Source: Oreohelix idahoensis
Taxonomy: Eukaryota > Mollusca > Gastropoda > Stylommatophora > Oreohelicidae
DNA: 64,000 nucleotides
Assembly: GCA_024509875.1 (NCBI GenBank)
Contig: JAMPIV010010562.1
Span: 512,501-576,500 of the forward strand
Direction of reading: 5' to 3'
Shown here: positions 45,776 to 55,616 of the stretch, in pieces
How the letters are laid out: every line of letters begins with the position of its first letter
How positions within the stretch are numbered: position 1 is the stretch's first letter
Position numbers and translations under genes: made by a program
Notes under the pieces: model-generated
The model's input: the letters and a program-made list of their open reading frames with translations, nothing else
Database searches by the model: none
What the model was told of the DNA's origin: nothing

Positions 45776-46479
45776 GGAATTCTAACTACCATGGCTCATA
45801 TTTTTGATGAGGTCGTCGTTCATGTACTGCCTGTCACGTGATATATTCCAAGTGTTTTATGATCTCCAGCCTTTACCTTCTGTGATCAATCAGCTCTGGT
45901 CATCTGAAAACTGTAACACGTTTATGGCGCCTGATACAGGGTGTACCTTCCCTCCCAGAAATCTTCTCCTACATATCAAATACTGAAGACCACAACTGCA
46001 AATAAAAGCAAATTCAATGTAGAATAAACGTGGAAGTAGAGCAGACAATGAAAATATTAAAACATCATGTACAATGTCAGTTTATCGTTGAACTAGAAAG
46101 TAAACCAGTCTTGTTTATCAACAAAATAATCAACGGTTACTGTCAAATTGACCACATTTAAGAACATATGTCAATAACGTTCTCACAGCTGTCTCAGTCT
46201 TTTGTTTTATTAATACATTCTCACACTCCCCCCCCCCCCTTTCCACTTAGTGCTAATTTGTTTACTGTTTTTTCTGGGCTGGGGGGAAATAAAAGATTGT
46301 GGTGGGACACGATTATTATTATGTGTGTGATTTCTTTTTTTGCACGATCTGGAACCAGTTGAACATTGATGACCTTTTTGTACTCCGTTAGTCTTCCTCA
46401 TCATCATCATGTTCAGCTATTAGAGTTGTGTAAACCTTCAACAAATTCTTGTCAAACCTTACTGGTCTGTGCCATCTGA
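45776..46479. other. No recognisable gene
   Basis: Contains a C-run at 46228-46237. Short frames here have no recognisable domains. Confidence 0.4.
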
Positions 46480-46552
46480 TCTCTGTCTCTCTCTCTTTCT
46501 CTCTCTCACTCTCTCTCACTCTCTCTTTCTCTTTCTCTCTTCTCTCTCTCTC
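46480..46552. repeat. (CT)n-rich microsatellite
   Basis: Imperfect CT/CTTT repeats about 70 bp long, lying at the edge of a LINE B scrap. Confidence 0.9.
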
Positions 46553-46895
46553 TAATTTCCTTCTTCGTATTTTCGTCGGTGTCCTTGTAACTGTCTTACC
46601 CAGGATTCTAGAACAAGAACTACCCTGTAAGACTTTAATCAAAATGTTTTCTTAATGTTGACCTTACCCAACTCTAGTGTCTCCTGATATCTTGTTCCAT
46701 TGGCAGTTCTCTAGTTCTTGTCATCAGTTCCACATTGGTGACCTTTTCATAACATTTCAATTCCTTAGTTCTACTCAAACACCCATTTATGACAGTGTAA
46801 CTTCTTGGTTGTAGTTTTTGTCTTCTCCATGTTTCACAGCCATACAGTTGGACAGTCGTGATACTTGATTTTAGGATTCTTATTTTTGTGATCGA
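46553..46895 (-). pseudogene. LINE B 3' fragment
   Basis: The minus strand matches 36960-37270 in order: AAGAATCCTAAAATCAAG, TGTATGGCTGTGAAACATGG, CATAAATGGGTGTTTG, CCAATGTGGAACTGATGACA, then TTCTTGTTCTAGAATCC. It has many frameshifts and is not coding. Confidence 0.7.
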
Positions 46896-47059
46896 CGTAT
46901 TTATTTTGATCTCTATATATTTCCAAAGTAAAACGAGCTACACTGACATATTTATATAACGCCCTTGGAACATGGGACAGGTCTAGCGAGAAGGTGATTT
47001 ACTAAACAGTATATGGGTATAATGATCTGCAAAAACGAATTGCTACATTGAGTATGATC

Positions 47060-47850
47060 CAAGAAAGCTGTCTCGAACAATCATGGATCCATGCCTACAC
47101 AGATAGATCAGCAATAAGTGATGTAAAGAATGGAGGCGCCGGTATCTTTATTTCATATCCTGACAACCACTATGAGACTAGGCATACTACCACTGGTAAA
47201 TTCTGTTCCAGCTATACAGCTGAGGTTCAAGCTCTAGAGCAAGCTGCAAATATGATTTATAACACCAATTCTGACTGCCAGCAGGTAGTCATCCTCACAG
47301 ATGCACTGTCTGTACTGCAAGGCCTCAAGAGTGGTAAACTCCCACATCTGAGAAATGAACTAAGCAAGGTAGCTGCCAAAAAGCGAACCATACTTCAGTG
47401 GGTACCACCTCATTGTGGTAGACCCGGAAATGAAAAGGCAGATAAACTTGCTTAAAAGGGAGGAGAATGTGAACAAGAAGATAATGAAATCACATACTTT
47501 GAGAAAAAGAGAGCTATCCAGACTATCAGAAGAGAACAGAATCAACCCAACGATGACTACCACACTCTTGACCGGCAGGGACAGATCACCATTTAATGCC
47601 TCAGGACAGAGCAAAACAGACTGAATAAACACATGCAATGGCTACTATTGTCTGCTTCACCACTGTGCACATGTGGATTAAACGAACAAACTGCTGAGCA
47701 TGTTCTACAGGATTGTCCTCTGTACGACCAGTTAAGAAAGATATACTGGCCCAATGACTCAACTCTAAACTCAAAGCTGTATGGTACTAGAGAGGAACTC
47801 CAGATAACGGTTGAGTTCATCATGAGAACTCATCTGACGGTGTAAACATC
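47060..47850 (+). pseudogene. LINE 3' end with RNase H domain (I-type)
   Basis: The frame 47048-47455 holds an RNase H-like domain: YTDRSAISD (first Asp), TAEVQALEQA (Glu), LTDALSVLQG (Asp) and a QWVPPHCGRPGNEKADKLA C-terminal motif with His and Asp. The catalytic set is present, though DRS replaces the usual DGS. A stop follows at 47453. In shifted frames the sequence continues to a Cys-rich tail, SPLCTCGLNEQTAEHVLQDC, the CCHC-like end found after RNase H in I-type non-LTR elements. RT and endonuclease are absent. It is related to the fragment at 60430-61275. Confidence 0.82.
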
Positions 47851-47999
47851 AAAGATGCGATCACAAGAAAAAGAAGAAGATTACACAGCTTTCTTCTAGA
47901 ACTGTGTAGTTAATTATCTGACTCGTCCTGTGCCATACCTACCACTAGTTCACCAGTTCTGTTCAATCTAACATACATCTTGCTACAGCTCCACAACAC

Positions 48000-48465
48000 A
48001 AATCATGATGTTATCACGAGAGGGAAGAAGACATCAGATTATGCTGGAAGAACAGATCCTAGAGTAGGTTAACCACTTTAAATACCTTGGAGCTGTCATA
48101 GACTGGAAGGTCAGCGTCAAAGAAGAGTTGGCTACCCGAAAGGCAGGAACTGGGAGACTTTTGCAGGCTATAAATCGAGGATTCCTCAGCGAAATAAAAA
48201 AGTTGGCAAGTAAGATGGCTGTATACCGCACCATGTACGTTCCAGTCTTGACCTTATGGATGCAAGTCATGGGCAATTACAACCCACAAAAGCCAACTCC
48301 AAAGCTCAGAAACGAGGTTTCTGAGGAAAGTGGTAATGAAGTAGCAAGAACGGACATGGTCTGTAATAAGACGATACGGTAAGGTCCCAAAACCCAGCCA
48401 CGGTAGACCCAAGTAGAACAGTCCCAACTACGATGGTTTAGGATACTAAGAGCCAGGGATCGAGT
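48000..48465 (+). pseudogene. LINE A C-terminal fragment
   Basis: Matches the reverse complement of about 25600-25860: TCACGAGAGGGAAGAAGACA, then codons for NHFKYLGAVIDWK and RKAGTGRLLQAINRGFL. After a deletion come DMVCNKTIR and a trace of QLRWF. It is broken by stops. Confidence 0.8.
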
Positions 48466-48756
48466 ACTCCATTACGACAACCTTAAAATACAACATTAAT
48501 ATCATGGACGTCGTTGGACTTAATTAGCGTAATCTTCTAAAATATCGACCAAGGGTGGGTACATTTTAGCAATGATTGCTGTTATCAAGTAAAGCCTAAC
48601 ACCACTTTTTGTTCATACGCATGTGTCAAGGCTGCTTAAGAGCCGTTCTCGTTTTTGGAAGAGGATCACGGAAAACACTTAGGATAATATAGCACATCTT
48701 TAAAGAAACTGACTTCAAGAAGGCAAAAATTTAATAATAGTATTATGAGTAACCAT
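48466..48756. other. No recognisable feature
   Basis: Short AT-rich spacer. ATTATGAGTAAC at 48742-48753 is repeated at 49440-49451 (see the SINE-like pair). Confidence 0.5.
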
Positions 48757-48970
48757 TTGTAACACATAAGGAAGGGAAACCCGAGGCCTGTAATCAGTAA
48801 ATTAATATGAGACAAACATAAAGGTATGTTATCAGGCACTCGTAGGAAATAAAGAAGTAGAACACTAGACAACAGAAAAAGAACAGACATGAGTGGCTTA
48901 CCCAAGATTCGAACCCCGGACCTTCCGTGCGACAACCCCGTCTAGCTATGCAAGCGAATCACACTATCCT
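48757..48970 (-). repeat. tRNA-related SINE-like repeat D, copy 1
   Basis: The minus strand opens AGGATAGTGTGATTCGCTTG and carries TAGCTAGACGG (A-box-like) and GGGGTTCGAATCTTGG (B-box-like), the internal pol III promoter layout of a tRNA. An unrelated body of about 140 bp follows. It cannot fold as a proper tRNA by eye, so it is annotated as SINE-like. Confidence 0.65.
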
Positions 48971-49223
48971 CCCCGCCATCTGCGCATCACCAAAAAAATG
49001 ATGTTTCGATGGCACGTCATTAGTGCGAATCGAAAGACAAAACACCGGAAGTTTACCATGGGCAGTTCAGCCTATTAATGATGCAATCACTTATGTTGTT
49101 CCCCTATCAAACAGTATAGGCCAGTCCACACAAGACAAAGACCTTGATACTGTGTCCAGTAAATGATAGTAGACTTAGAACAGTACGAAAGGACAGAGGG
49201 TAGGTTTGGTATTTTATAAACAT

Positions 49224-49439
49224 TTATAACATATAAGGAAGGGAAACCCGAGGCCTGTAAACAGTAAATGAATATGAGACAAACATAAAGGTATGTTATC
49301 AGGCACTCGTAGTAAATAAAGAAGTAGAACACTAGACAACAGAAAAACAACAGACATGAGTGGCTTACCCAGGATTCGAACCCCGGACCTTCCGTGCGAC
49401 AACCCCCGCCTAGCTATGCAAGCGAATCTTACTATCCTC
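49224..49439 (-). repeat. tRNA-related SINE-like repeat D, copy 2
   Basis: Very close to copy 1 over its whole length. Its B-box-like GGTTCGAATCC is the better match to the consensus, with TAGCTAGGCGG as the A-box-like segment upstream. Copies are separated by 253 bp and lie in the same direction. Confidence 0.68.
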
Positions 49440-49451
49440 ATTATGAGTAAC

Positions 49452-50280
49452 ATGTGCGGAACAGCGATGGAACAGAGTAATTTACAGTACCTATATAGTT
49501 TCCCACTTCCGAACAGCTACGTTAAGATAGACAACTCTTAAAATATCCTTTATATACATAACTTATTCAGTCTTTTGACAAGGGGCTTTTTTTGTCAGGG
49601 GAATCAACAACAACAAACTTAACATAATTGTTGTTAATAATGACTTTGTGACGGTAACTCCAACTATTTTTATTTAACTATTTTAAGCTATAATTTTAAA
49701 AAAAAAATTATGCAATTTTTCTTATTTAAGAATGTTGTATATGGAAAATTAAATAATAAAAGCTGGAACTTATCTTTCACACTTGATATTAATTAAATGC
49801 CGTTTCTCTTAAAGCAATAGAGAGCACAAGACGATGTTGTAGTTTTGACCGTTACTAAGCGCTGCTGTCGACATTGTGAAGCTGGCAACATATAACCACG
49901 GACCTAAATATGTATAAATCCGTTATACTCAACATCATTCCACTGATCATATGTATGTTGTATGTGTGGCTGTTTGGACGCGTGTGCGCTAGCATGTTCT
50001 TAGTCCTTTTATTTGCAATGACATTTAATTCTAATTTACATGAAGGATTAAAATATGCATTAATCAGTACTATACTGTACTAATTTTACAAAAACATGTA
50101 AGTTCCGTTTCACTAAAGGTAATGGTAGACCATTGTACAATATGCCTCTACGTGTTAACTTGACACAACAAACAAGCGTAGAGTCATACATGACATAAAC
50201 ATAACGCAAGAAGCAAGGGAAAGACGAAGATAAAAACATATCAGGGGTGGAGGAAAATAAAAAAATAGGTTAAAATGTTG
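49452..50280. other. No recognisable feature
   Basis: AT-rich DNA between the SINE-like pair and the third LTR element. No open frame with a domain and no repeat was matched. Confidence 0.45.
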
Positions 50281-50285
50281 AGGAC

Positions 50286-52906
50286 TGTCACGAAGTGGTT
50301 TTAAGTTTATAGAGTTTGCCTGAATGAAAACAAGACCCTAGTATGAGAAAGTCTGAGAAGATAGAATTTAGATGGAAAATGACATGCCTGTGGACAGGTG
50401 GGACTATTGGCTCAAGGGATAGAACCAGGTTTTGACTCGCCCTTGCCGCTTCGTGACGTCAAACTGGCTATAATCTCACCCTCCTCTGACTTCCTTTAAA
50501 TACAAGGAGATAAGGTGTATAAACGACCACAGACACCACTATACAGACGACATAAAGTAAGTATAGTATAGAATAGAAGCTGATCCAGTAAATAATATAT
50601 GTATATATTTATTTACATACAAGAAAAACATAAAATGGCATCATACGTCATCAAGTCAGTCGATAGCGTGCACTGTTGCACGGCCTGGAAAAAACAAAGT
50701 AACTATTAAATTGAGAGACACGAGAGACAAAAAAAAAACCCAAATCCCATTCACTCTTTCTGTCACCCTGCTGAGGAACAATAAAAATGGTTGGTGATTT
50801 AAACCAAATCTAATTTGGTGGGGCTGTCAACTTTAGCCTCCACTCTCTACCAATAATAAGATTACTACTGTCTCAGTTCTGCTGACTCTTCCTCAACGAA
50901 TGGCTACACAGCTTTCTACTTGTTACGCGATATGCGCCGATACTACACCACAAGAATTGCTAAAATAATAGACTTGGTTTTTCAAACGCAGACTCAGTGT
51001 CTATCCGTCAAATGGATACTGAACAGACCCTACTGGTCCTGTCTATTTTCTCCCTCCTTCTCTATCTCTCTCTTGGTCTCAGTGTCTCTCTAACACTCGA
51101 GGGCTGATGATGCGGCGTCTCCGTTACTCTCTTCTCTCGATTTCTATCAGGACCTAGGTATGGTAACCCTGTCATGTTCCTGAATTTGGTGATGACGATG
51201 CTGTTCAGGTATCAAGCCTGAGGTGCTTGATAAACTGTCGACAAAACTTCTCTGCTGCTGAATAGCTTCCCTCTTTTAACCCGCTCCGGAGTTAGAGGAA
51301 AAAACACAGCCTTGATTTCAGGCTGTACAAAATTGAAACCAGTCTCCCGGCCACCTGCCGTTGCTGGAGACTATAATAGCGATGCTCTCGGCTGTATGAT
51401 AAATAAACCACGGTCCCGCTGAAGCATAGGGACTTCACTGCCAGAGACCATAGGTCTGACCCTTAAGATAGGTCCTGTTGCAGTGGGTAATTTTGCACAT
51501 GGGCAAATTTACGCTCCCCCACTATTCTTGCCGCGACTCGCTGAAATTAAAAGAAGATGCGTCTATTGTATAACAATTCCAACCTAACGCATCTCTAACC
51601 TAACTCCCCTTCACTCGTCATTTACAACAATACATAAAATAATATTGCCCACGTGGCTCACTCGTCATGTACAACAATACAAAAATTAATATTATCCACG
51701 AGGCACTTAAATCTCTCTCCTCCCTCTCCCCTTCTCTCGTTCTGAAAACGATACATAAAATATTTCTATTCCACGTGGCACTTAAATCTCCCTCCTCCTC
51801 TCTCTCTCTCCTAAAATCCGCCAGCCAAGTAAACACAACCTGTCTGACGGGCCACTTGGCCGTCACACATGGCTACCCACGTGTCAACATTTTCGACTTG
51901 GGAACTTCTTTTGTCCGAAATTCCGGGTCTCCCTTTTTAACATTTACACATGAGGTTTCCTACTTAAGCCCCAATTTAAATGAAATCACGCTATAGGAAT
52001 AGTTTACTCCTCTAAGCAGTAAAATTCACTTACAACGTAAATCTGAACCCTCCGACAATATTTCTCACATTTAAGGCTCAGTAAAATTATCGAACGCACC
52101 AGGGATTTTCCCATAAAATTACATTAGTAAATACACATAAATAAATGGTGGTTTTACATAACATTCTACAAATATGGGCACGCGTGTTTCTCACAACTTT
52201 CCACACTCCTAACTACTGCCAAAATCATAGAAAGAATAAGCACACTGTTGCATTTACGTCAATCTTCAAAAAATGATAATGGATGGCACTATCGTTTATT
52301 TTAAAACTGAAAAGTTAATGTCCCCCTGAAGAAATTAACTACGGACGAAATTCTTAAAGAACCACTAATAAATAAACGATAATAAAATCCTACATACCTA
52401 TTATCGCTGGGTTTTCCCCATAGTGGAGAACGATAAATCGACGTCGACCGGCTGACAATTATTTCTTACAATAGAGACCTGGGCCGCCTTTTCACTGCTT
52501 ATTTATACACACCGGGGCCAATCCTACGCATCGTCGCGAAACTCGCGTGGCTTAAAATTGCGTCACGTTACCTGACGGCCGCGTGCTTCCGGTCTCGTCA
52601 TATCGCGTGCCGGAAATGGCGATTGTTTCGTAAACAATGAAATCTACGGGAATCGCGAAAAATCATAAGGAAGTAAAACTGGGCGAATGAAAAATAAATC
52701 TACCGTCGTAAAACGACCCCATTTAATTTATCTCCTCAAAAATACCAAACACGATATATATATATTCAAATGAGAAGAAAAAAAAATGATGAAAATTCAA
52801 AATAAAAGAACAGGATCGGCCCGGAAATACAAATTAGACGACAGAAATACAAAATAGACGACAGAATCGGGCCGGTTGAAAGACAGAACTACAGTGCCAC
52901 ATCACA
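50286..52906 (-). repeat. 3' LTR (2,621 bp)
   Basis: Aligns with 55617-58284 throughout. The main difference is a replaced segment near 51975-52015, where the other LTR is about 45 bp longer (57315-57405). The sequence contains two diverged sub-repeats around TCATTTACAACAATACA (51618) and TCATGTACAACAATACA (51665). Confidence 0.95.
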
Positions 52907-52910
52907 TAAG

Positions 52911-52921
52911 TCCCCCCTTTC
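52911..52921 (-). other. Polypurine tract
   Basis: The minus strand reads GAAAGGGGGGA four bases before the 3' LTR start (TGTGATG). It is the expected plus-strand primer. Confidence 0.8.
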
Positions 52922-52996
52922 AAGTACAGGAATCCGTGCTAAATCACTGAAATCTCTGGGTTTCATACTGGTCCGCATCTAGATCTACATCCTGAT

Positions 52997-55195
52997 CTAA
53001 TCACTATCGTAATTAGCATTATCATACAGGCCCATCTCCATATCCTTGAAAATCTCTGCAAGCACTGGATTTCGGGGGTCACGCCTGGTGATTTCCTCCT
53101 GGCGCCTGCAACCTGACTGGTCGCCCTTCCTCCTCGTTCTCGTGTGTTTCCTTCGCCCACGAATTTTCCTGGCGGCGCGTGGTAAATAATGATTACCAAA
53201 TGGTGCGGCCTTCCAGGGTTTGGGAACAGACTGACTGGCTTGGCCAGACATCGCCGTAACAGGGCGTAACTGTTTACAGTTGACTGCAGAACCGTGCGCC
53301 TGTTCCTTCTTGTCAGTATTTCCCTCCCTTGAGAGGGGCCTAATTCCCGACGACAAAGAAGATCCTTCCGAAATCAGAGATGTCACCACTGTTTGACCTT
53401 TAGGCTGAACAGGGCTGACAGGCGAATACGCCTCTGTAAATAACATTCCACTGTCTTTAGAGGCGTCTCTCCTCCTCATCGCAAGACAAGGATGTTTGAG
53501 CTCCCGTGGGGCTCCGTGAATTTGGGGCTTTCCCCTTTCACTTCTCTGACCTGCAGTAGGCCCTCTTGCATTAGCAAGAATCGGTGTGGTTGGGTTTCCC
53601 AAAACTAAGTAAGGGCTTCCCAGGATGAAATCATGTGCTGGCTGTGCCATTACAGCTGCCTTGATGGTGCCAGACACAAACTTGCATTTCACCTCAATAT
53701 TGGCTACAGGCAGACGCTGTGAGATCCCTCTTCTCAAAATTCCACCAATCTCAACTATTTCTCCGGTCCACTGCCCTGGTTTCACCAAATGACGAGCGAT
53801 GATACTGGGGTAAGTAAGCCCGCTGTCAAACAAACACGTAGTGGCTGTCCCATTCACTACGGCTGGTCCACTGTTAGAGAACAACTTCTCTGCCTGGACT
53901 GGTTCCCATTTATTCCCTTTAGTCCATCTCACCGGTCTTAAACAAGCTGCATGGTGAGCTGGGGGTTTGTTCATGCACCGGGATGTCCAGTGGGAAGTGG
54001 TTCTACAATTCTGACAATACCTCTCATTATCCCCCTTGTTCCTAGCGGGTTCCTGAGAGGTTGTTGTCGGTGCTCTGTTATGCTGCTGGGGGCGCAAGTT
54101 ATAACCAGAATGAGGCTCCTTGCGAGAAGGCCCTGGTTGCTGATGAGCTGGTGAAGCATCCGACTGCGATGACGAAGCTCCTTTGTCTGGGGCTGGCAGG
54201 TCTGGGTTTTTCCATTTCTGTCCCAGTACTTCGGCCTGTGCTGTCTGGTACCTTTCGGCGAACAGAATAATCTGATCGAGTTGCTGGGCACCCTGCACCG
54301 CCAGATACCGCCTCAAGTCGGGGGACATGTTTGTCTTTACTTGTTCACACATAACTAACTCCTCCAACCCTTCAAAAGTTTTCGCCAGTCCTGACAGTTC
54401 CCTCCAGCGAGTAAGGTCATTTCTCACCCGCTCGGCAAACTGAGCAAAACTCTCTCCCTTCTCCGGCCTGCTCTCCCTGAACATGGTTTGGCATTTCCGG
54501 GGTGTCCACTGAAATCTTTGCAATAAAGCATTTCGCAGTGCCTCGAAGTTGTTCTGATCATCTATAAGCACCTTGTTGTAAACTTCATACGCATGACCTT
54601 TGAGCGATTGTGATAATTTCAGGCACCAAAGACTCTCACCCAACCCGTATGCCTTTGCCATTCTTTGAAATTTCTCCAAGAACACGTCAATCTTTTCATT
54701 CCCGTTATGGAACGAGTCAAATGGGAAGCTCATGGCTGCCACCCGGGGCCCTCCGTTTCCTGAGGTGTTTGTCGCCCCTGCTCCAGGAGAATCTCCATTA
54801 GCTGAACTGCCTTCCGAAGATCGATACTGCAGTTCCAGAGAACGCAAGGCAAGTTCATGCTGTCTTTCTGCTGCTTTCTCCTGTGCTTCCCTTTCTGCTG
54901 CCTTCTCCCGTGCTTCCCTTTCTGCTGCCTTCTCCTGTGCTTCCTTTTCTGCTGCCTTCTCCTTCTCCTGGGCTTCCAATTTCCGAAGTTTCATCTCGGC
55001 CTGTCTCTCCGCTGCTTCCGCGGCGGCAGCCCTGTCCTCTTTCTCTTTCTCTCGCTGAATATGCCTATCATTTTCCCTTATCAGGTAGGCCTTAGTCTCC
55101 TCCTTATCCATTCCCATGTCCTGAGCAGCCTCTCGCCAGGCAGCTCGTAACTTGGCCATATCCGCCATCTTACCTGTAAACTGCTGTAAGTTCAC
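52997..55195 (-). CDS. Gag-protease polyprotein of the non-autonomous element
   Basis: The frame is 732 residues long. The likely start is Met10 (55168, MADMAKLRAAW), because it aligns with MADLAKF of the Gag at 19660. A coiled coil of repeated EAQEKAAERE-type blocks (about 25-130) leads to a SCAN-like capsid (about 153-325; MSFPFDSF, WCLKLSQSLKGHAYEVY, MSPDLRRYLAVQGAQQL). The CCHC knuckle (CQNC, H, C, spacing 2-4-4) is near 393-406. A retropepsin domain follows (about 440-530) with LFDSGLT as the active site and FILGSPYLVLG at its end. The last 200 residues are basic and unrecognised and end in an acidic tail. No integrase or RT follows in any frame before the polypurine tract 75 bp on. The frame is fully open, so selection or recent insertion is likely. 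Confidence 0.92.
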   Translation of the reverse strand: MNLQQFTGKMADMAKLRAAWREAAQDMGMDKEETKAYLIRENDRHIQREKEKEDRAAAAEAAERQAEMKLRKLEAQEKEKAAEKEAQEKAAEREAREKAAEREAQEKAAERQHELALRSLELQYRSSEGSSANGDSPGAGATNTSGNGGPRVAAMSFPFDSFHNGNEKIDVFLEKFQRMAKAYGLGESLWCLKLSQSLKGHAYEVYNKVLIDDQNNFEALRNALLQRFQWTPRKCQTMFRESRPEKGESFAQFAERVRNDLTRWRELSGLAKTFEGLEELVMCEQVKTNMSPDLRRYLAVQGAQQLDQIILFAERYQTAQAEVLGQKWKNPDLPAPDKGASSSQSDASPAHQQPGPSRKEPHSGYNLRPQQHNRAPTTTSQEPARNKGDNERYCQNCRTTSHWTSRCMNKPPAHHAACLRPVRWTKGNKWEPVQAEKLFSNSGPAVVNGTATTCLFDSGLTYPSIIARHLVKPGQWTGEIVEIGGILRRGISQRLPVANIEVKCKFVSGTIKAAVMAQPAHDFILGSPYLVLGNPTTPILANARGPTAGQRSERGKPQIHGAPRELKHPCLAMRRRDASKDSGMLFTEAYSPVSPVQPKGQTVVTSLISEGSSLSSGIRPLSREGNTDKKEQAHGSAVNCKQLRPVTAMSGQASQSVPKPWKAAPFGNHYLPRAARKIRGRRKHTRTRRKGDQSGCRRQEEITRRDPRNPVLAEIFKDMEMGLYDNANYDSD

Positions 55196-55596
55196 AAATA
55201 CAGAGAAATGACAGAAAAGGAAAAGAGAAGGAACAACCTGTTTCGAAATATAAAATATTCTCTATAACCACTGTCCCAAAAATCCGACCTCAGACTAGCA
55301 CCAAGTCTGAATAATAACCTGAGAAAAATTTAGTTCTTAGCTACCAAAAACTAAATTACCTTCCTGTTAAAGAAAAATATGTCGGTATGCCATCAATTAC
55401 CACTAAGTCATATAAATCAAAATTACCCCAAAAATCTACTAGACTGTAACCTGTGGAAAAACTTATAACTGGATCAGTTCTAATATAGCTCCAGTCTAGG
55501 GGATATTTAAAGAAACTCTATTCTCAGAAAACTTCCTATAGAACCAATCTAAAAATCTAAACAAGATTCCAGAATTGATCCCAACAGAATGATCCA

Positions 55597-55614
55597 CCGG
55601 ACGATTGCCGCCCA
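55597..55614 (-). other. Candidate primer-binding site
   Basis: Two bases after the 5' LTR end, the minus strand reads TGGGCGGCAATCGTCCGG. It starts with TGG and shares scattered blocks (TCGTCCGG) with proline-tRNA type sites. The primer is not proven. Confidence 0.5.
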
Positions 55615-55616
55615 CT

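Noticed and set aside
48757..49439. True tRNA genes
   Set aside because: Only A-box-like and B-box-like segments are present. No acceptor stem or full cloverleaf could be paired by eye, and a common 140-bp body follows both copies.
53951..55150. Plus-strand open frames opposite the Gag at 52997-55195
   Set aside because: They are antisense shadows of the coiled-coil repeats, with Ser/Ala- or Cys/Phe/Leu-rich composition and no domain.
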